This document shows positions 16,528 to 25,051 of a stretch of 25,051 nt of DNA, one piece after another. Below the pieces are notes generated by a model. It saw only the letters and a program-made list of their open reading frames with translations. It had not been told where the DNA came from and did not search any database. The position numbers and the translations under genes were made by a program. The stretch covers positions 2,100 to 27,150 of the forward strand of contig RQSC01000267.1 of the NCBI GenBank assembly GCA_013416795.1. Direction: 5' to 3'. Every line of letters begins with the position of its first letter. The stretch's first letter is position 1. This DNA comes from Prasinococcaceae sp. CCMP 1430 (taxonomy: Eukaryota; Prasinodermophyta; Palmophyllophyceae; Prasinococcales; Prasinococcaceae).

Positions 16528-19500
16528 ATGAGCGCCCTCATGAGGCGCCGCCAGCAGGAGCGTGAGGCCAAGCGCGCCGCAGGGATGGAGGACGCCGCCG
16601 CAGCCGCGAAGGGAGAAACGGGGGTGGACGGGCCGGGGGGCGATGCCAAAGGCGCAGGAGGAAGCGCGCTCATGCGCCGCAGGCAACAGGAACGTGACGC
16701 GAAGCGCGCCGGGGCCGGAAGCGCTGGCGCAGCTGGCGGCGGCGCCGCACCGCCGCCGCCGGCCGAGCACCCCACGCATCCCGAGCGCCCGCACACCGCG
16801 CAGGTGCTCTCGACGGGGGACGCGCCGCCCATGAGCGGCCTCGCGGCGCGGCGTGCGGCGCGCAAGGCAAAAGAAGAGCGCGACGCCGAGATCAAGGCCG
16901 CCAGGCGCGCCGCCGCGTCCGCCCCGGCAGGGGCGGCAGACGCTGGCACACTCGTATCCGCCGAGGTGTCCACCGAGGCGCCAGCCGCACCCTCACCGTT
17001 GTCGCCGCCCGTTGCGCACTCGAAGGCGGCGGACGCACCCGAGATGGCAGGCAGCGCGCTCATGCGCCGCCGTCAGCAGCAAAAGGAGGCTGCCAAGCCG
17101 TCTGCGTCCGCCGCGGAGGCGGCACCGGCGCCGACCGCGCGCTCCGGCCCGTCCGGCGACGTCAGCACACTCGCGGCCCAGACGCCGGTACAGGAGCAGG
17201 CCGCATCGTCCGCCTCGGGGTTGGCGCCACGCTTCTCCGCTCCCAGTGGCATTGGCAAGGTGGCGCCGCTCCCGCCCGCAGTTGCGCCGCTGGGCGACAG
17301 CAGCAACACGGCCCGCGCGCCGGCCTCAACCCAAGGCGAACCGACGACGCCCACCAGGCCGCGGCAACGCGTGACAGCGTTCGGAGGCACGCCGAGCGCA
17401 ACCGGCATGGAGAAGGCGGCGATCACGCCGCCTGTCGACGGAGGCGCGGAGGTTGCATCGTCTCTCGTCGCCACGGACGAGTCTGAGGCTGAGGCTGAAG
17501 CCGAGCCCGCACCGTGCGAAGTCCCCGGCCCCGAGACCTCGCAGGCGGCGCCGCCAGCGACGCGCCCTCAAGCTTCGGACGCGGGCTTGGAGCCGCAGTC
17601 TGCCAGCCTTGCCGTGAGCCCAAACGTCGGAGGCGATGGCTCCGACATAGACGACGTCGCCGGTGCGGTTGGCAGTTCGCCGGCGCTGACACCGGCTGCA
17701 TCGCCCAGAAGTGCTGGCACCGACCTCACTCGCCGCGTTGAGCAGGTCGAGGCCACCTCGCGCGAATCGCGCAGAAGCAGGGAGGCATTGAATGCGGCGA
17801 CGGCAGCCGCCGAGCGCCGCGCCGCCGCTGCCGAGCAAGCCGCAGAGCGCGCGCTGCATGCTGCTACCGAACAGTCCGCGCTTGTACGCCAGCTCGACCT
17901 GTGGAAGGACCGATCGCAGCGAGAGATCACAGACCTGCGCGCGAAGCTCGCGCGGCCAATGCCGTCGCCCGGGGGAAGGCCGCCCCGTACGCCCGATGCC
18001 TCCGCCGCGAAGGCCGCCGCTGCGGCGGCCGCCGACGCGGCGGCCGCCAACGCTGCCGCCACGGAGGCCGCCAACGCCGCCAGGGAGGCCCGCGAAGTCG
18101 CCGTTGAGAGGGTGCGCGCGCAGGAGGCGCAGCAGCAGCAGGCACTACAGGCTTCCTCCGACGACGATCGTGTGTACGAGGCGGTGGACGTGCTGCGCTC
18201 CGATGTGGGCGCCCTCGCACGGCGCGCGGCCGCCGCTGAGGCTGCCGCGGCGGAGGCTGCGGCGTCCTCTGATGCGCTGCGCACCGAGGCGCGCGCGAGC
18301 ACCGATCAGGTGGCCGCCGCCGTCAGCAAGGCGGAGGCCCTCATGGAGTCGCACTCTAGGCGGCTGGTGGCGCTCGAAGAGGCGTCGGTCGCGGCTGCCG
18401 AGGCCACGCAAGCGCTCGAGGAGCGGGCGGCGGAGGCCGCTGCTGCTGACGACAAGCGCGCGTCGCCCGTCCCGCGGTCTCCGGCGCATGCTGCTGAGCT
18501 TCGCCGCCTAGCGAGCGCCGTATCAACCGCCGAGGAGGCCGCGCAAGCGTCCGAAGCGCGCTCCACGAAGGCGCTCGAGGTGGCCAACGGTGCTGGGTCA
18601 CGCACTGCCGCACTCGCGCCCCGCCTCGAGGCGATGGAGCGCAGCTGCGCGCCGATTGGGCCGCGCCTCGACTCTCTCGAGGCAGCGCTGACCGAGCTGG
18701 CTGCTGCCGGTGCTGACGATACGGCTCGCAGTTCTTTCGCGCAGCTGCTAGCCCCGCGCATAGCACAGCTCGAGCAGCGTCTGGCGCTCGCCGAGGAAGC
18801 CGCGTCGCAAAGTGAGCGTGCCGTTGAACGCGCAGTGGTGGCGCGCCTCGAGTCATCTGTGGCGCCCGAGCGCGCCGAGTTGGAGGCCATGGTCGAGCAA
18901 TTCGCTGAATTGCGAGAGCGGCTGGTCGCTTCGGACGCGCGACGCCGTGACACTGAGGCAGACCTCGTCAGCGAGTGGGCGCGTCGTGAGGCTGCCGACG
19001 CAGCTGCGCAGCGCGAGGCGCAATCTGCTGCGCTCACCGCGCTTGTGCGCGGCAAAATAGAGGTGCTGAGCTCCGAGGCGAGGTCGGCCGCAGCGTCCGC
19101 CACGCAAGCCGCCGAAGAGGCGGGGGCGGCGAGGGAGGCCGCGCAGCGCGCCACAGCGCAGGCGGATCCCGCGATCAATACGAAGCTCAAGGAGGCTGCA
19201 CACGCGGCGCTCGAGGCGGCAGAACGCGCCGGCCAGTCGGTGGCGACATCGGCGGCATGTGCAACAGAGGCAGCCGAGTCTGCGGCGGCAGCGCAACGCG
19301 CGGCTGAGGCGGCCGTCGGCGACACCGGCGTGGGCGCACGCGCAGCGTCCGCCGAGGCGGCCGCGGCGTCTGCCCGCGCCGCGGCCCAGGAACGGAGCAC
19401 GGCGATGCAGTCCGCGGCGTCTGCCCGCGCCGCGGCCCAGGACGCGCGCCTTGGCGCCGATGAGGCGGTCGCTGCCGCTCGCCGTGCGGAAGAGCGCGCG

Positions 19501-20247
19501 GCGGCCGCCACCGCGCGCCTCGACCGCCTTGATGCCGAGGCGGCCGCCTTGGGCGTCGCAGGGACCGGCGCGGACAGTGCGACCGACAGTGCCAACATGG
19601 AAGGTGTCCCCTCTGACGATTCGTCTGACTCGCTGCTGGCTGGCCGTTTGGGCGTCGTGCGGGCCGTACAGGCCGCCGGTGCCGGCGCCGCGTCGGCCAA
19701 CGCAAAGGTCGACGCGCTCGCCGCGGAGGTGGCGCGAATGCACAGGGACTTCGTGCGCGGCTCTGCAAGCGGCAGGAAAGGTGGCCGAGGCAGCCGGGGT
19801 AGCGTCCGCGAGAGGGGCGACGCTGGCGGCGAGCTCCACAGCAACACGCTGTCGCTGCCCTCTCCGCTGTCGCTGCCCCACGCGCACGCACACGCGCTGG
19901 CAGCGGCGGGTGGCGGTGACAACACCGTGGCCATGGCCCTGGCGCGCGCGGCGTCGGGCCTCGCCCGCGTGGAGCAAAAGGTGGACGTCGTGACCGGCCG
20001 CGTGGACGCGATGGCGCAGGGCGGTGCCAACGGCGCTGGCCTAGCGGTGGGCCTCGCAGACGCTCGCGCGGCGATCGCCGCACTCGCGCGCCGTGGTGAC
20101 GCGGAGGCGGCGCGCTCGGACGCGCTAGCAGAACAAATAGCGCAGCTCGAGCGGAAGGCAGCACGCTCGGACGCGCTGGAGGCACGCGTGTCGGCGCTCG
20201 AGGACGCAATCGGGGCGGCTCTCGAGGCGGCGGCTCTGGATACCTGA
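16528..20247 (+). CDS. Large Ala-rich coiled-coil protein with triplicated SALMRRRQQ motif
   Basis: One exon from ATG at 16528 to TGA at 20245-20247, 1239 residues. The frame is open back to 16099, but the start at 16528 is chosen because it begins exactly on the first copy of a repeated motif and because upstream sequence is a low-complexity purine tract and poly-T. SALMRRRQQ occurs at residues 2-10, 46-54 and 176-184, each followed by a basic/acidic helix (EREAKRA, ERDAKRA, QKEAAKP); a related MSGLAARRAARKAKEERD sits at 102-119. Residues about 190-400 are Pro/Ala/Ser-rich and disordered. From about 400 to the end is Ala/Glu/Arg heptad-like coiled coil, with a 17-residue tandem duplication (ASARAAAQ...) at 19361-19441. 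Probably a filamentous scaffold; family not recognised. Confidence 0.8.
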   Translation: MSALMRRRQQEREAKRAAGMEDAAAAAKGETGVDGPGGDAKGAGGSALMRRRQQERDAKRAGAGSAGAAGGGAAPPPPAEHPTHPERPHTAQVLSTGDAPPMSGLAARRAARKAKEERDAEIKAARRAAASAPAGAADAGTLVSAEVSTEAPAAPSPLSPPVAHSKAADAPEMAGSALMRRRQQQKEAAKPSASAAEAAPAPTARSGPSGDVSTLAAQTPVQEQAASSASGLAPRFSAPSGIGKVAPLPPAVAPLGDSSNTARAPASTQGEPTTPTRPRQRVTAFGGTPSATGMEKAAITPPVDGGAEVASSLVATDESEAEAEAEPAPCEVPGPETSQAAPPATRPQASDAGLEPQSASLAVSPNVGGDGSDIDDVAGAVGSSPALTPAASPRSAGTDLTRRVEQVEATSRESRRSREALNAATAAAERRAAAAEQAAERALHAATEQSALVRQLDLWKDRSQREITDLRAKLARPMPSPGGRPPRTPDASAAKAAAAAAADAAAANAAATEAANAAREAREVAVERVRAQEAQQQQALQASSDDDRVYEAVDVLRSDVGALARRAAAAEAAAAEAAASSDALRTEARASTDQVAAAVSKAEALMESHSRRLVALEEASVAAAEATQALEERAAEAAAADDKRASPVPRSPAHAAELRRLASAVSTAEEAAQASEARSTKALEVANGAGSRTAALAPRLEAMERSCAPIGPRLDSLEAALTELAAAGADDTARSSFAQLLAPRIAQLEQRLALAEEAASQSERAVERAVVARLESSVAPERAELEAMVEQFAELRERLVASDARRRDTEADLVSEWARREAADAAAQREAQSAALTALVRGKIEVLSSEARSAAASATQAAEEAGAAREAAQRATAQADPAINTKLKEAAHAALEAAERAGQSVATSAACATEAAESAAAAQRAAEAAVGDTGVGARAASAEAAAASARAAAQERSTAMQSAASARAAAQDARLGADEAVAAARRAEERAAAATARLDRLDAEAAALGVAGTGADSATDSANMEGVPSDDSSDSLLAGRLGVVRAVQAAGAGAASANAKVDALAAEVARMHRDFVRGSASGRKGGRGSRGSVRERGDAGGELHSNTLSLPSPLSLPHAHAHALAAAGGGDNTVAMALARAASGLARVEQKVDVVTGRVDAMAQGGANGAGLAVGLADARAAIAALARRGDAEAARSDALAEQIAQLERKAARSDALEARVSALEDAIGAALEAAALDT

Positions 20248-20672
20248 GTGGCCGCCCTGCAGTTCCCAACCCGCGCGCGCTCACGGCTCGCGTGCAAGGG
20301 GCGAGTGTAGGCGCGCACACGCCCGCCATCTCCGTTCTTCTGAGAAGTTCCCACGTAACGAAATCGCAGACACTCGCGGCCCCCTTGCCCACGTGTTCGG
20401 CGCGCAGCGCTCGTGCCTGCTCGCGCGTACTCACCGATGGTGGTGGTGGGAGAGGTGTGTACATGTGGGTGGGTGGGTGGGGAGGGTGGCGACGCCCGCA
20501 CATTCCACCTTGCGGCTGCAACATAAGTGGTTCCTTAGATAGACTAGTGTACTACTGTACATCGTACTTGCACATGCACGGCGGCCTCCGGGGCCAACGC
20601 CAGCATGCACGGTGCGGAGCGCACTCCTCGCGAGAGGCTTTCGTGCGCGTGCTCGCTCGCTCGCTCGGTCGG
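20248..20672. other. Convergent 3' intergenic region with G-run
   Basis: Lies between two converging genes (coiled-coil and Yippee). No gene seen. 20466-20487 has four closely spaced GGG runs (quadruplex-capable on the plus strand). Confidence 0.5.
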
Positions 20673-21212
20673 TCAGTCCTCTACGTAGGGCATGATGCAC
20701 GCTCTTTCGACGACGAACTTCCCCACCTTGTACTTCTGGGCCGGATGGTGCGCGTGGTCGTATCGCCAGCCGATGACCTCGTCGCAACGCGCGCAGTGCA
20801 CGTCGCAGACCGTGTGCAGGCCGCTCATAAGCATGCGGTCCTCCCTGTTCCCAGGGCGCACGTTGTGCAGCTTGCGGCACAGAATGGCGCCCCCGCGGCG
20901 GCCGTGAAACGCCGTGCTCACCACGTCGTCGGCGTGCATTGCGAAGGTGCGGCAACCGTTGCACACGTACCCGCGCCGCCGCGCGTCGGGCAGCTCGTTG
21001 GCGCGCGCGCGGTCCGAGCCGCCCACGACTGGGCGCAGCGGGGGGGTGTCATGCAGGCACGCGCGGCCGAGGAAGGAGAGCCGCGGCGGCGTGCACGGCG
21101 CGAAGGCATCCTCAAGGGGCGCGGGAAGTGGTGGCAGCGGCCGAGCGACCGCCCCGGCTGCCGGCGGGGCCTCCTGCGCCGCCACGAGCACGGCCTGCGA
21201 GCTCGGGCGCAT
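20673..21212 (-). CDS. Yippee-family zinc-binding protein
   Basis: From ATG at 21212-21210 to TGA at 20675-20673, 179 residues, no intron. Residues 82-173 carry the full Yippee signature: YVCNGC (Cys84, Cys87), '[15 protein letters not shown]', '[12 protein letters not shown]', '[14 protein letters not shown]' (Cys140, Cys143), 'GWRY' and '[11 protein letters not shown]'. The two CxxC pairs bind one zinc ion in this fold (Yippee/Mis18/cereblon group). Yippee proteins are small nuclear or cytosolic factors linked to cell division and to ubiquitin ligase complexes in animals and yeast. The roughly 80-residue Pro/Ala-rich N-terminal extension is unusual, since typical members are 100-130 residues; a downstream start is possible but no Met lies close to the domain. 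Confidence 0.9.
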   Translation of the reverse strand: MRPSSQAVLVAAQEAPPAAGAVARPLPPLPAPLEDAFAPCTPPRLSFLGRACLHDTPPLRPVVGGSDRARANELPDARRRGYVCNGCRTFAMHADDVVSTAFHGRRGGAILCRKLHNVRPGNREDRMLMSGLHTVCDVHCARCDEVIGWRYDHAHHPAQKYKVGKFVVERACIMPYVED

Positions 21213-21309
21213 CGCCGGCGCGCTTTTTTCTTTCCCACCGCGCGCGCCCGCCTGTGCGTATTCTGCCGGTCCTCGTGCGCCTCTCCGCGCGCTCGGATCG
21301 GGGGCTCAG

Positions 21310-21468
21310 GGGCCCGTGGGCACGCCGTACGAGGGCGGCTTGTTCTCTGTGGACATTCAGCTGGGCGACAGTTATCCCTTCGAACCTCCGAAGATGGTCT
21401 TCATCACGAAGGTCTGGCATCCCAACGTGTCCAGCGCCAATGGCGCGATCTGCCTCGACATCCTCAAG
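21310..21468 (+). CDS. Ubiquitin-conjugating enzyme E2, single isolated exon (partial)
   Basis: A 53-codon phase-0 exon bounded by CTCAG before and GTGCGC after. It encodes the central UBC fold: [10 protein letters not shown], 'YPFEPPK', '[10 protein letters not shown]' with the HPN motif (exon residues 37-39), and 'GAICLDILK' with the catalytic Cys (exon residue 48). The sequence is closest in style to the UBE2K / plant UBC27 type. Neither the N-terminal helix exon nor the C-terminal half (expected to continue 'D-x-W-x-x-A-x-T') is visible nearby: upstream DNA is the opposing Yippee gene, and downstream there is an unresolved N at 21628 and then the lipase. It may be incomplete because of assembly, or a gene fragment. 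Confidence 0.85.
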
Positions 21469-21627
21469 GTGCGCAGCGCAATACAGCGCAGCACACGCCG
21501 CGTGTGTCGCGCGCGCGGCTCTGGTCAGTGCGCCAGAGCTGGCGCAAATGAGGGGCACGCTGACCCAACACCAACCGCCCATGCCTTGCGCTCGCGCCCG
21601 CGCGCGCACTCGCTGCCTCTCGCCGGA

Positions 21628-21628
21628 N
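21628..21628. other. Undetermined base (N)
   Basis: The only ambiguous base in the window. It lies 160 bases after the E2 exon and 120 bases before the lipase start, exactly where the missing E2 3' exons should begin, and may mark a collapsed or zero-length assembly gap. Confidence 0.95.
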
Positions 21629-21749
21629 CCGGCGTGCGGCCCGCGCCGCGCGAGCGCGCGCCGCTGGTAGTAGTTTGCGCGCTCGCGACGGGCCGCCCTA
21701 CTCACTGCGAGGGCGCATCAAGAGCCCTGGCGGCGCCCGCGCGCCGGCC

Positions 21750-23522
21750 ATGGCTACGGCTGCTGCTGCAGCGAGGGACAGTGCGGCGGTGCACGCGCAA
21801 AAGGCGGCGGAGGACGCCAAGTTGCGCGGCCGCCGCCGCGCGGCCGCCGCGCGGGACAGCGCCGTTGGCAGGTCGCCGCTCGGCGCGCTGTGGCGAGTCA
21901 CGCGCGAGCTCGGGCGGGGACTGGTCGGAGCACCCTGGCGCGCCGCGGTGGAGGAGTTCAACCGGTGCCTGAGGGCCATACTGAGCTGCTCACCCCATGC
22001 CAAGCCGCTCGAGTGCGCCCCCGCGCCCCCGCGCCCTGTCGCGACGCTCTGCTGCTTATTCAGTTTCGTGATCTATTACTGGGACAGCCGACAGGGCGTG
22101 TGGGTTACAGACAAAGTCCTCAAGATGGCTCCCGCCGACAGGCAGTACTTGGAGAATATGGCAGGCGCCGTCGATGCAGATGCGCCTACTGCTGACGATG
22201 ACGACGCCCCGTCCGACCCCACCTCCAAAGAGATGGGTCCGTCGGTGGAGAACAAGCAAACAACTAGGGCCGTCGTTCCTGACGTTGCGCACCAACGCAG
22301 CGGCAAGGTCAGCAAGGCGTGCATGGTGCAGCAGATGTCGTGCTTCTCCGCGGGCTTCAAGAGCCCGCTCATGGAAAAGGTGACACGCGCGCTGGTACCC
22401 GAGCTCAGCTTCGAGCCTGCCAAGCTCTCCCGCCTCACGTCGATCAGCAACCCGCGCGTCGACACCAACGCTATCGTCGCCGTGTCCAGGCCGTTACGGC
22501 TCATCACGGTTGCTTTCAGGGGAACGTCCTCGAAGGCAAACATGCGCACGGACGTCACGTTCCTCAAGAGGGGCGTCGATGACAGCGGCGGCATCTCGGG
22601 GCCGCGCGTCCATGAGGGCTTCCACGAGGCGTACTTTGATGCCGGCATCGGGCCGGAGCTCGAGGCACTGATCGCGGAGCTGTGCGCAGAGCACCCGGGC
22701 TACGACATCATGTTGACAGGGCATTCGCTCGGTGGCGCGCTGGCGACGGTGCTCGCGTACCGCTTAGCTTACCACGCCAATTTGCCAAAGGACAACCCGG
22801 TGTTTTGCATCACCTTCGGCGCTCCGCGCGTTGGCGACCCTTCATTTGCGGCGGCGCTCACCGAGGCGGACGTGCGCGTATACAGGTTCGTCAACAACAG
22901 GGACCTCGTGCCACGCATTCCATCTGTCAACTACCAGCACGCGGGCGTCCTGCTGTGGCTACGTCGCAAGCGAAAGCAGGCAAAGAATGAGGAGGCACCA
23001 GCGGCGACCGGTACTGAGAGCGCGAGTGGCAACGCAGGAGCTGCTGCGACACAGGTCGGGCAAGTCGACGTGTATGGGCGCGGGACTGAGGCGCCGTGCA
23101 ATCAGCAATGCCTGTGCTGCAACCTCGACGTGACGGATCACAACATATCTATTAGTGAGGTCGAGACTGAGGACGGCGAGGTGCGGTTGATGACCTGCGT
23201 GGATGCCTTCGACGCGCCGTGCGGAGGCTGGAATCCGTTGCGCTGGGGGACCGGGCCGCGTCCGAGCGCGGCCGGCGCGAGGAGCGACACGCAGCGCATG
23301 GCGGCCGCGCGTGCTGAAGCCGGTGTCGAATTCCACGGATACATGGCGGCGATCCGCGCCGTCCCAGACGAGGACTGGCCGTCCAGTGAAAACTGGGGCG
23401 GCGAGAGTTGCGCAGCGATCAAGGCCCGCGCCGCTGAAGCCAACAAGCACGACCACGACGCCGACGATGCCCCAGCGACAGAAGTCGCCCCACAGCGTGA
23501 CGGCGGGGAGGAGGATGCGTGA
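21750..23522 (+). CDS. Class 3 (fungal-type) lipase
   Basis: From ATG at 21750 (GGCCATGG) to TGA at 23520-23522, 590 residues; the frame is open further upstream but has no supported start there. Class 3 lipase hallmarks: 'VAFRGTSS' (about 254-261, oxyanion-hole region), nucleophile elbow GHSLGGALA with Ser326, 'TFGAPRVGDPSFA', and 'NNRDLVPRIP' with the acid Asp385. The catalytic His is not certain: His464 in 'VTDHNISI' and His529 in 'EFHGYMAAI' both suit the family's D-H-x-x-Y region, while His397 in 'YQHAG' is the usual non-catalytic His. A hydrophobic stretch (about 97-111, LCCLFSFVIYYW) may anchor the protein in a membrane or could hide a missed splice. Acidic Asp runs at 147-155 and a charged C-terminus flank the core. 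Predicted to hydrolyse acylglycerols. Confidence 0.9.
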   Translation: MATAAAAARDSAAVHAQKAAEDAKLRGRRRAAAARDSAVGRSPLGALWRVTRELGRGLVGAPWRAAVEEFNRCLRAILSCSPHAKPLECAPAPPRPVATLCCLFSFVIYYWDSRQGVWVTDKVLKMAPADRQYLENMAGAVDADAPTADDDDAPSDPTSKEMGPSVENKQTTRAVVPDVAHQRSGKVSKACMVQQMSCFSAGFKSPLMEKVTRALVPELSFEPAKLSRLTSISNPRVDTNAIVAVSRPLRLITVAFRGTSSKANMRTDVTFLKRGVDDSGGISGPRVHEGFHEAYFDAGIGPELEALIAELCAEHPGYDIMLTGHSLGGALATVLAYRLAYHANLPKDNPVFCITFGAPRVGDPSFAAALTEADVRVYRFVNNRDLVPRIPSVNYQHAGVLLWLRRKRKQAKNEEAPAATGTESASGNAGAAATQVGQVDVYGRGTEAPCNQQCLCCNLDVTDHNISISEVETEDGEVRLMTCVDAFDAPCGGWNPLRWGTGPRPSAAGARSDTQRMAAARAEAGVEFHGYMAAIRAVPDEDWPSSENWGGESCAAIKARAAEANKHDHDADDAPATEVAPQRDGGEEDA

Positions 23523-23980
23523 CGCCTCTCTAGCTGCCAGCCACGGAGATCCTTTACGCTTCGGGTCGTTTATAAATACGCACCTTACATGCACGCGGCC
23601 TTTCCAGCTGTGGCAGCTGTTACGGGTGCAGCGAGGATGCTACTAAGGGGATCGTCACTGCGGTTCGAAAAGCGGCCATCGAGAGCACGCACGAGTGCCT
23701 TCCGGGGCTCCTCGCGCCGGCCCTCACTGGCAACGCTCATACACGGCGCGTATATGCAAGAAGGTCGCCGTACGTTGGATGGTAGATGGCTTGGAGCCTC
23801 GGACCGTGCGCTGTCACCCAGCCCACTCGCCTAGCCTGAGCTATGCAGGGCAGCAGCAGAGAGCGAATATATTCCCCCCTCCCCCCGCTCCTACCGCTGT
23901 CATCGCCTTGGCGCTCCCCGCCCAAGCACACACGCGCAAACACACACCGCGCCTCCCCGCATCCCTTCCTGGCCCCAGAC
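23523..23980. other. Convergent 3' intergenic region
   Basis: Between the lipase and gene C, whose coding regions converge. No supported gene. An AT-rich TTTATAAATA lies at about 23569-23578, soon after the lipase stop, and could be a 3'-end signal or a promoter for a transcript I cannot identify. A C-run lies at 23876-23887. Confidence 0.45.
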
Positions 23981-25051
23981 TTATTTGTCCGGCTCGGTGG
24001 GCGACTCGGTGGGCGGGAAGACGGGGGTCTCGGTGGGCTCGCCGTCCTCGCCAGTTGGGGACTCGGTGGGCGGGAAGACGGGGGTCTCGGTGGGCTCGCC
24101 GTCCTCGCCAGTTGGGGACTCGGTGGGCGCGACGACGGGCGCTTCGGTGGGCTCGCCGTCCTCGCCAGTTGGGGACTCGGTGGGAGCTTCAACAGGAGCC
24201 TCGGTGGGCTCGCCGCTGGGAGACTCGGTAGGGACCACCTGGGGCGATGTCGTGACGCCCGACAAGCAGAAGTACTCGACAGAATCTGAATCCTCGCCCG
24301 CGCAGTCTGGAACGGCGAGTGAAAGCAACGGCAGAGCACCAGCGGACGGTTCGAAGGGCACAAGGCAGTGGGCACGAAGAGGCACTTGGTAGTCAGCGAC
24401 ACATGCCAAGCACATCAGACCACGCCATCAAATTGCCACACACAATCTTGCAGCGACACTCAATCGCAGGGCGGGCAGGCGTGGCAAGCTGGGCGAGCAA
24501 CGCGCGGGCAGTCACGCACTGTCGCAGCAGCAGGTGTTTGTCTCCAAGCAAATGTCGTCGCAGAAGCAGAGCGGATCGAAGAAGGGCGAGTCGGGGTCAC
24601 ACGCTGGGCAGTTGCCGTCACACAGCACAGCGTACGGGAACACTTCCGGGACGTCGGTGAACTCGCACGTGCCGAACGCCTGCGGGGCGGGAATGGGGCC
24701 CGGTGCAGCGGGGGCCTCTGCACGCGCGCGGTGTCGCGGGGCGCGCGAGGTTCATCAATGTCAGCGCAGCGACGACAAACGGTGGGCTGTTGAAAAGCCA
24801 AAAAAAAAGGCGCGAAAAAGGGCGCCGTTTCAAATTTTGGCAGGTCGGGGGAAGGGACAGTCGGTGGGCGGTCACACGCGCGCGCGCCGGCCGATGCGAC
24901 GACAGCACAGATCCAAGCTCGCGCTCCGACCACGCACCGGTCGGCGCGACGACGGGCGCTGCGGTGGGCGCGACGACGGGCGCTTCGGTGGGCGCGACGA
25001 CGGGCGCTTCGGTGGGCTCGCCGTCCTCGCCAGTTGGGGACTCGGTGGGCG
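23981..25051 (-). CDS. Gene C (3' part): Pro-Thr repeat / Cys-rich secreted-type protein, runs off window
   Basis: Read leftward, exons are >25051-24938, 24717-24520 and 24306-23981 (TAA stop). Introns 24937-24718 (GTGCGT...GTGCAG) and 24519-24307 (GTGCGT...TTCCAG) are both phase 1 and keep the frame. The first junction rebuilds '...APT-EAPAAP', continuing the repeat; the second joins 'TCCCD' to 'CAGEDSDS'. The middle exon encodes a Cys-rich segment with 11 Cys (for example 'CDGNCPACD', 'CFCDDIC'). The outer exons hold Pro-Thr repeats of the type ESPTGEDGEPTExPVxxPT. Such Pro-Thr linkers with Cys-rich modules are typical of extracellular algal proteins, as in genes A and B. The N-terminus lies beyond the window. 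The splice model rests on frame and motif continuity. Confidence 0.65.
24003..24230 (-). repeat. 57-bp coding minisatellite in gene C
   Basis: Tandem units start at 24003, 24060, 24117 and 24174, each 57 bp (19 residues). The first two are identical; the third differs over a short middle segment and the fourth is partly decayed. The same unit, joined to 24-bp APVVAPTE sub-repeats, reappears at 24945-25051 in the exon at the window edge. Confidence 0.9.

Noticed and set aside
23589-23834. Plus-strand 81-codon frame after the lipase
   Set aside because: No motif, no codon pattern different from background, and it lies in the convergent 3' region.
24003-24230. CRISPR-like array
   Set aside because: The 57-bp units are directly adjacent, coding, and eukaryotic in context, with no spacers.

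Overview
The window is very GC-rich nuclear DNA from a single-celled eukaryote, most likely an alga of the haptophyte or stramenopile kind. The evidence is interrupted genes with GT/AG introns, plant/protist telomere-type repeats, Pro-Thr 'PTxxPT' linkers in secreted Cys-rich proteins, and eukaryotic families (Yippee, ubiquitin E2, class 3 lipase, RING). No species can be named from the sequence. I found no rRNA, tRNA or CRISPR array.

Layout, left to right. 59-2273 (+) is a three-exon gene for a zf-XS-like / coiled-coil / RING protein. 2321-3433 is a gene-poor patch with two telomere-like tracts in opposite orientation and two copies of a repeat. 3445-8068 (-) is gene A, a large secreted protein (signal peptide, receptor-L-domain-like leucine-rich region, Pro-Thr linker, two Cys-rich modules); it carries a 1-base frameshift. 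8563-9305 (+) is a small two-exon gene of unknown function. 9579-10343 (-) is a small dsRNA-binding-motif-like protein. 10751-15346 (-) is gene B, an intact paralogue of gene A. 16528-20247 (+) is a 1239-residue Ala-rich coiled-coil protein with a triplicated SALMRRRQQ motif. 20673-21212 (-) is a Yippee-family protein. 21310-21468 (+) is an isolated ubiquitin-conjugating-enzyme exon next to an N. 21750-23522 (+) is a class 3 lipase. 23981-25051 (-) is the 3' part of a third Pro-Thr / Cys-rich protein, gene C, which runs off the window.

The most remarkable observation is inside gene B. Positions 11691-11792 (102 bp) are the exact base-by-base complement of the homologous segment of gene A (4406-4507) WITHOUT reversal. 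This is not an inversion, which would give the reverse complement. It sits precisely in register between normally aligned flanks and turns a Pro-Thr linker into a 34-residue Gly/Trp/Phe-rich segment while keeping the frame open. No known recombination or replication process makes a parallel complement, so it is either a sequence-handling artefact or something without precedent.

Genes A, B and C look like cell-surface or extracellular proteins. Genes A and B also show a mosaic of near-perfect and diverged stretches, as expected of gene conversion. The zf-XS-like and dsRNA-binding-like genes could both touch dsRNA biology, but nothing in the sequence ties them into one pathway.
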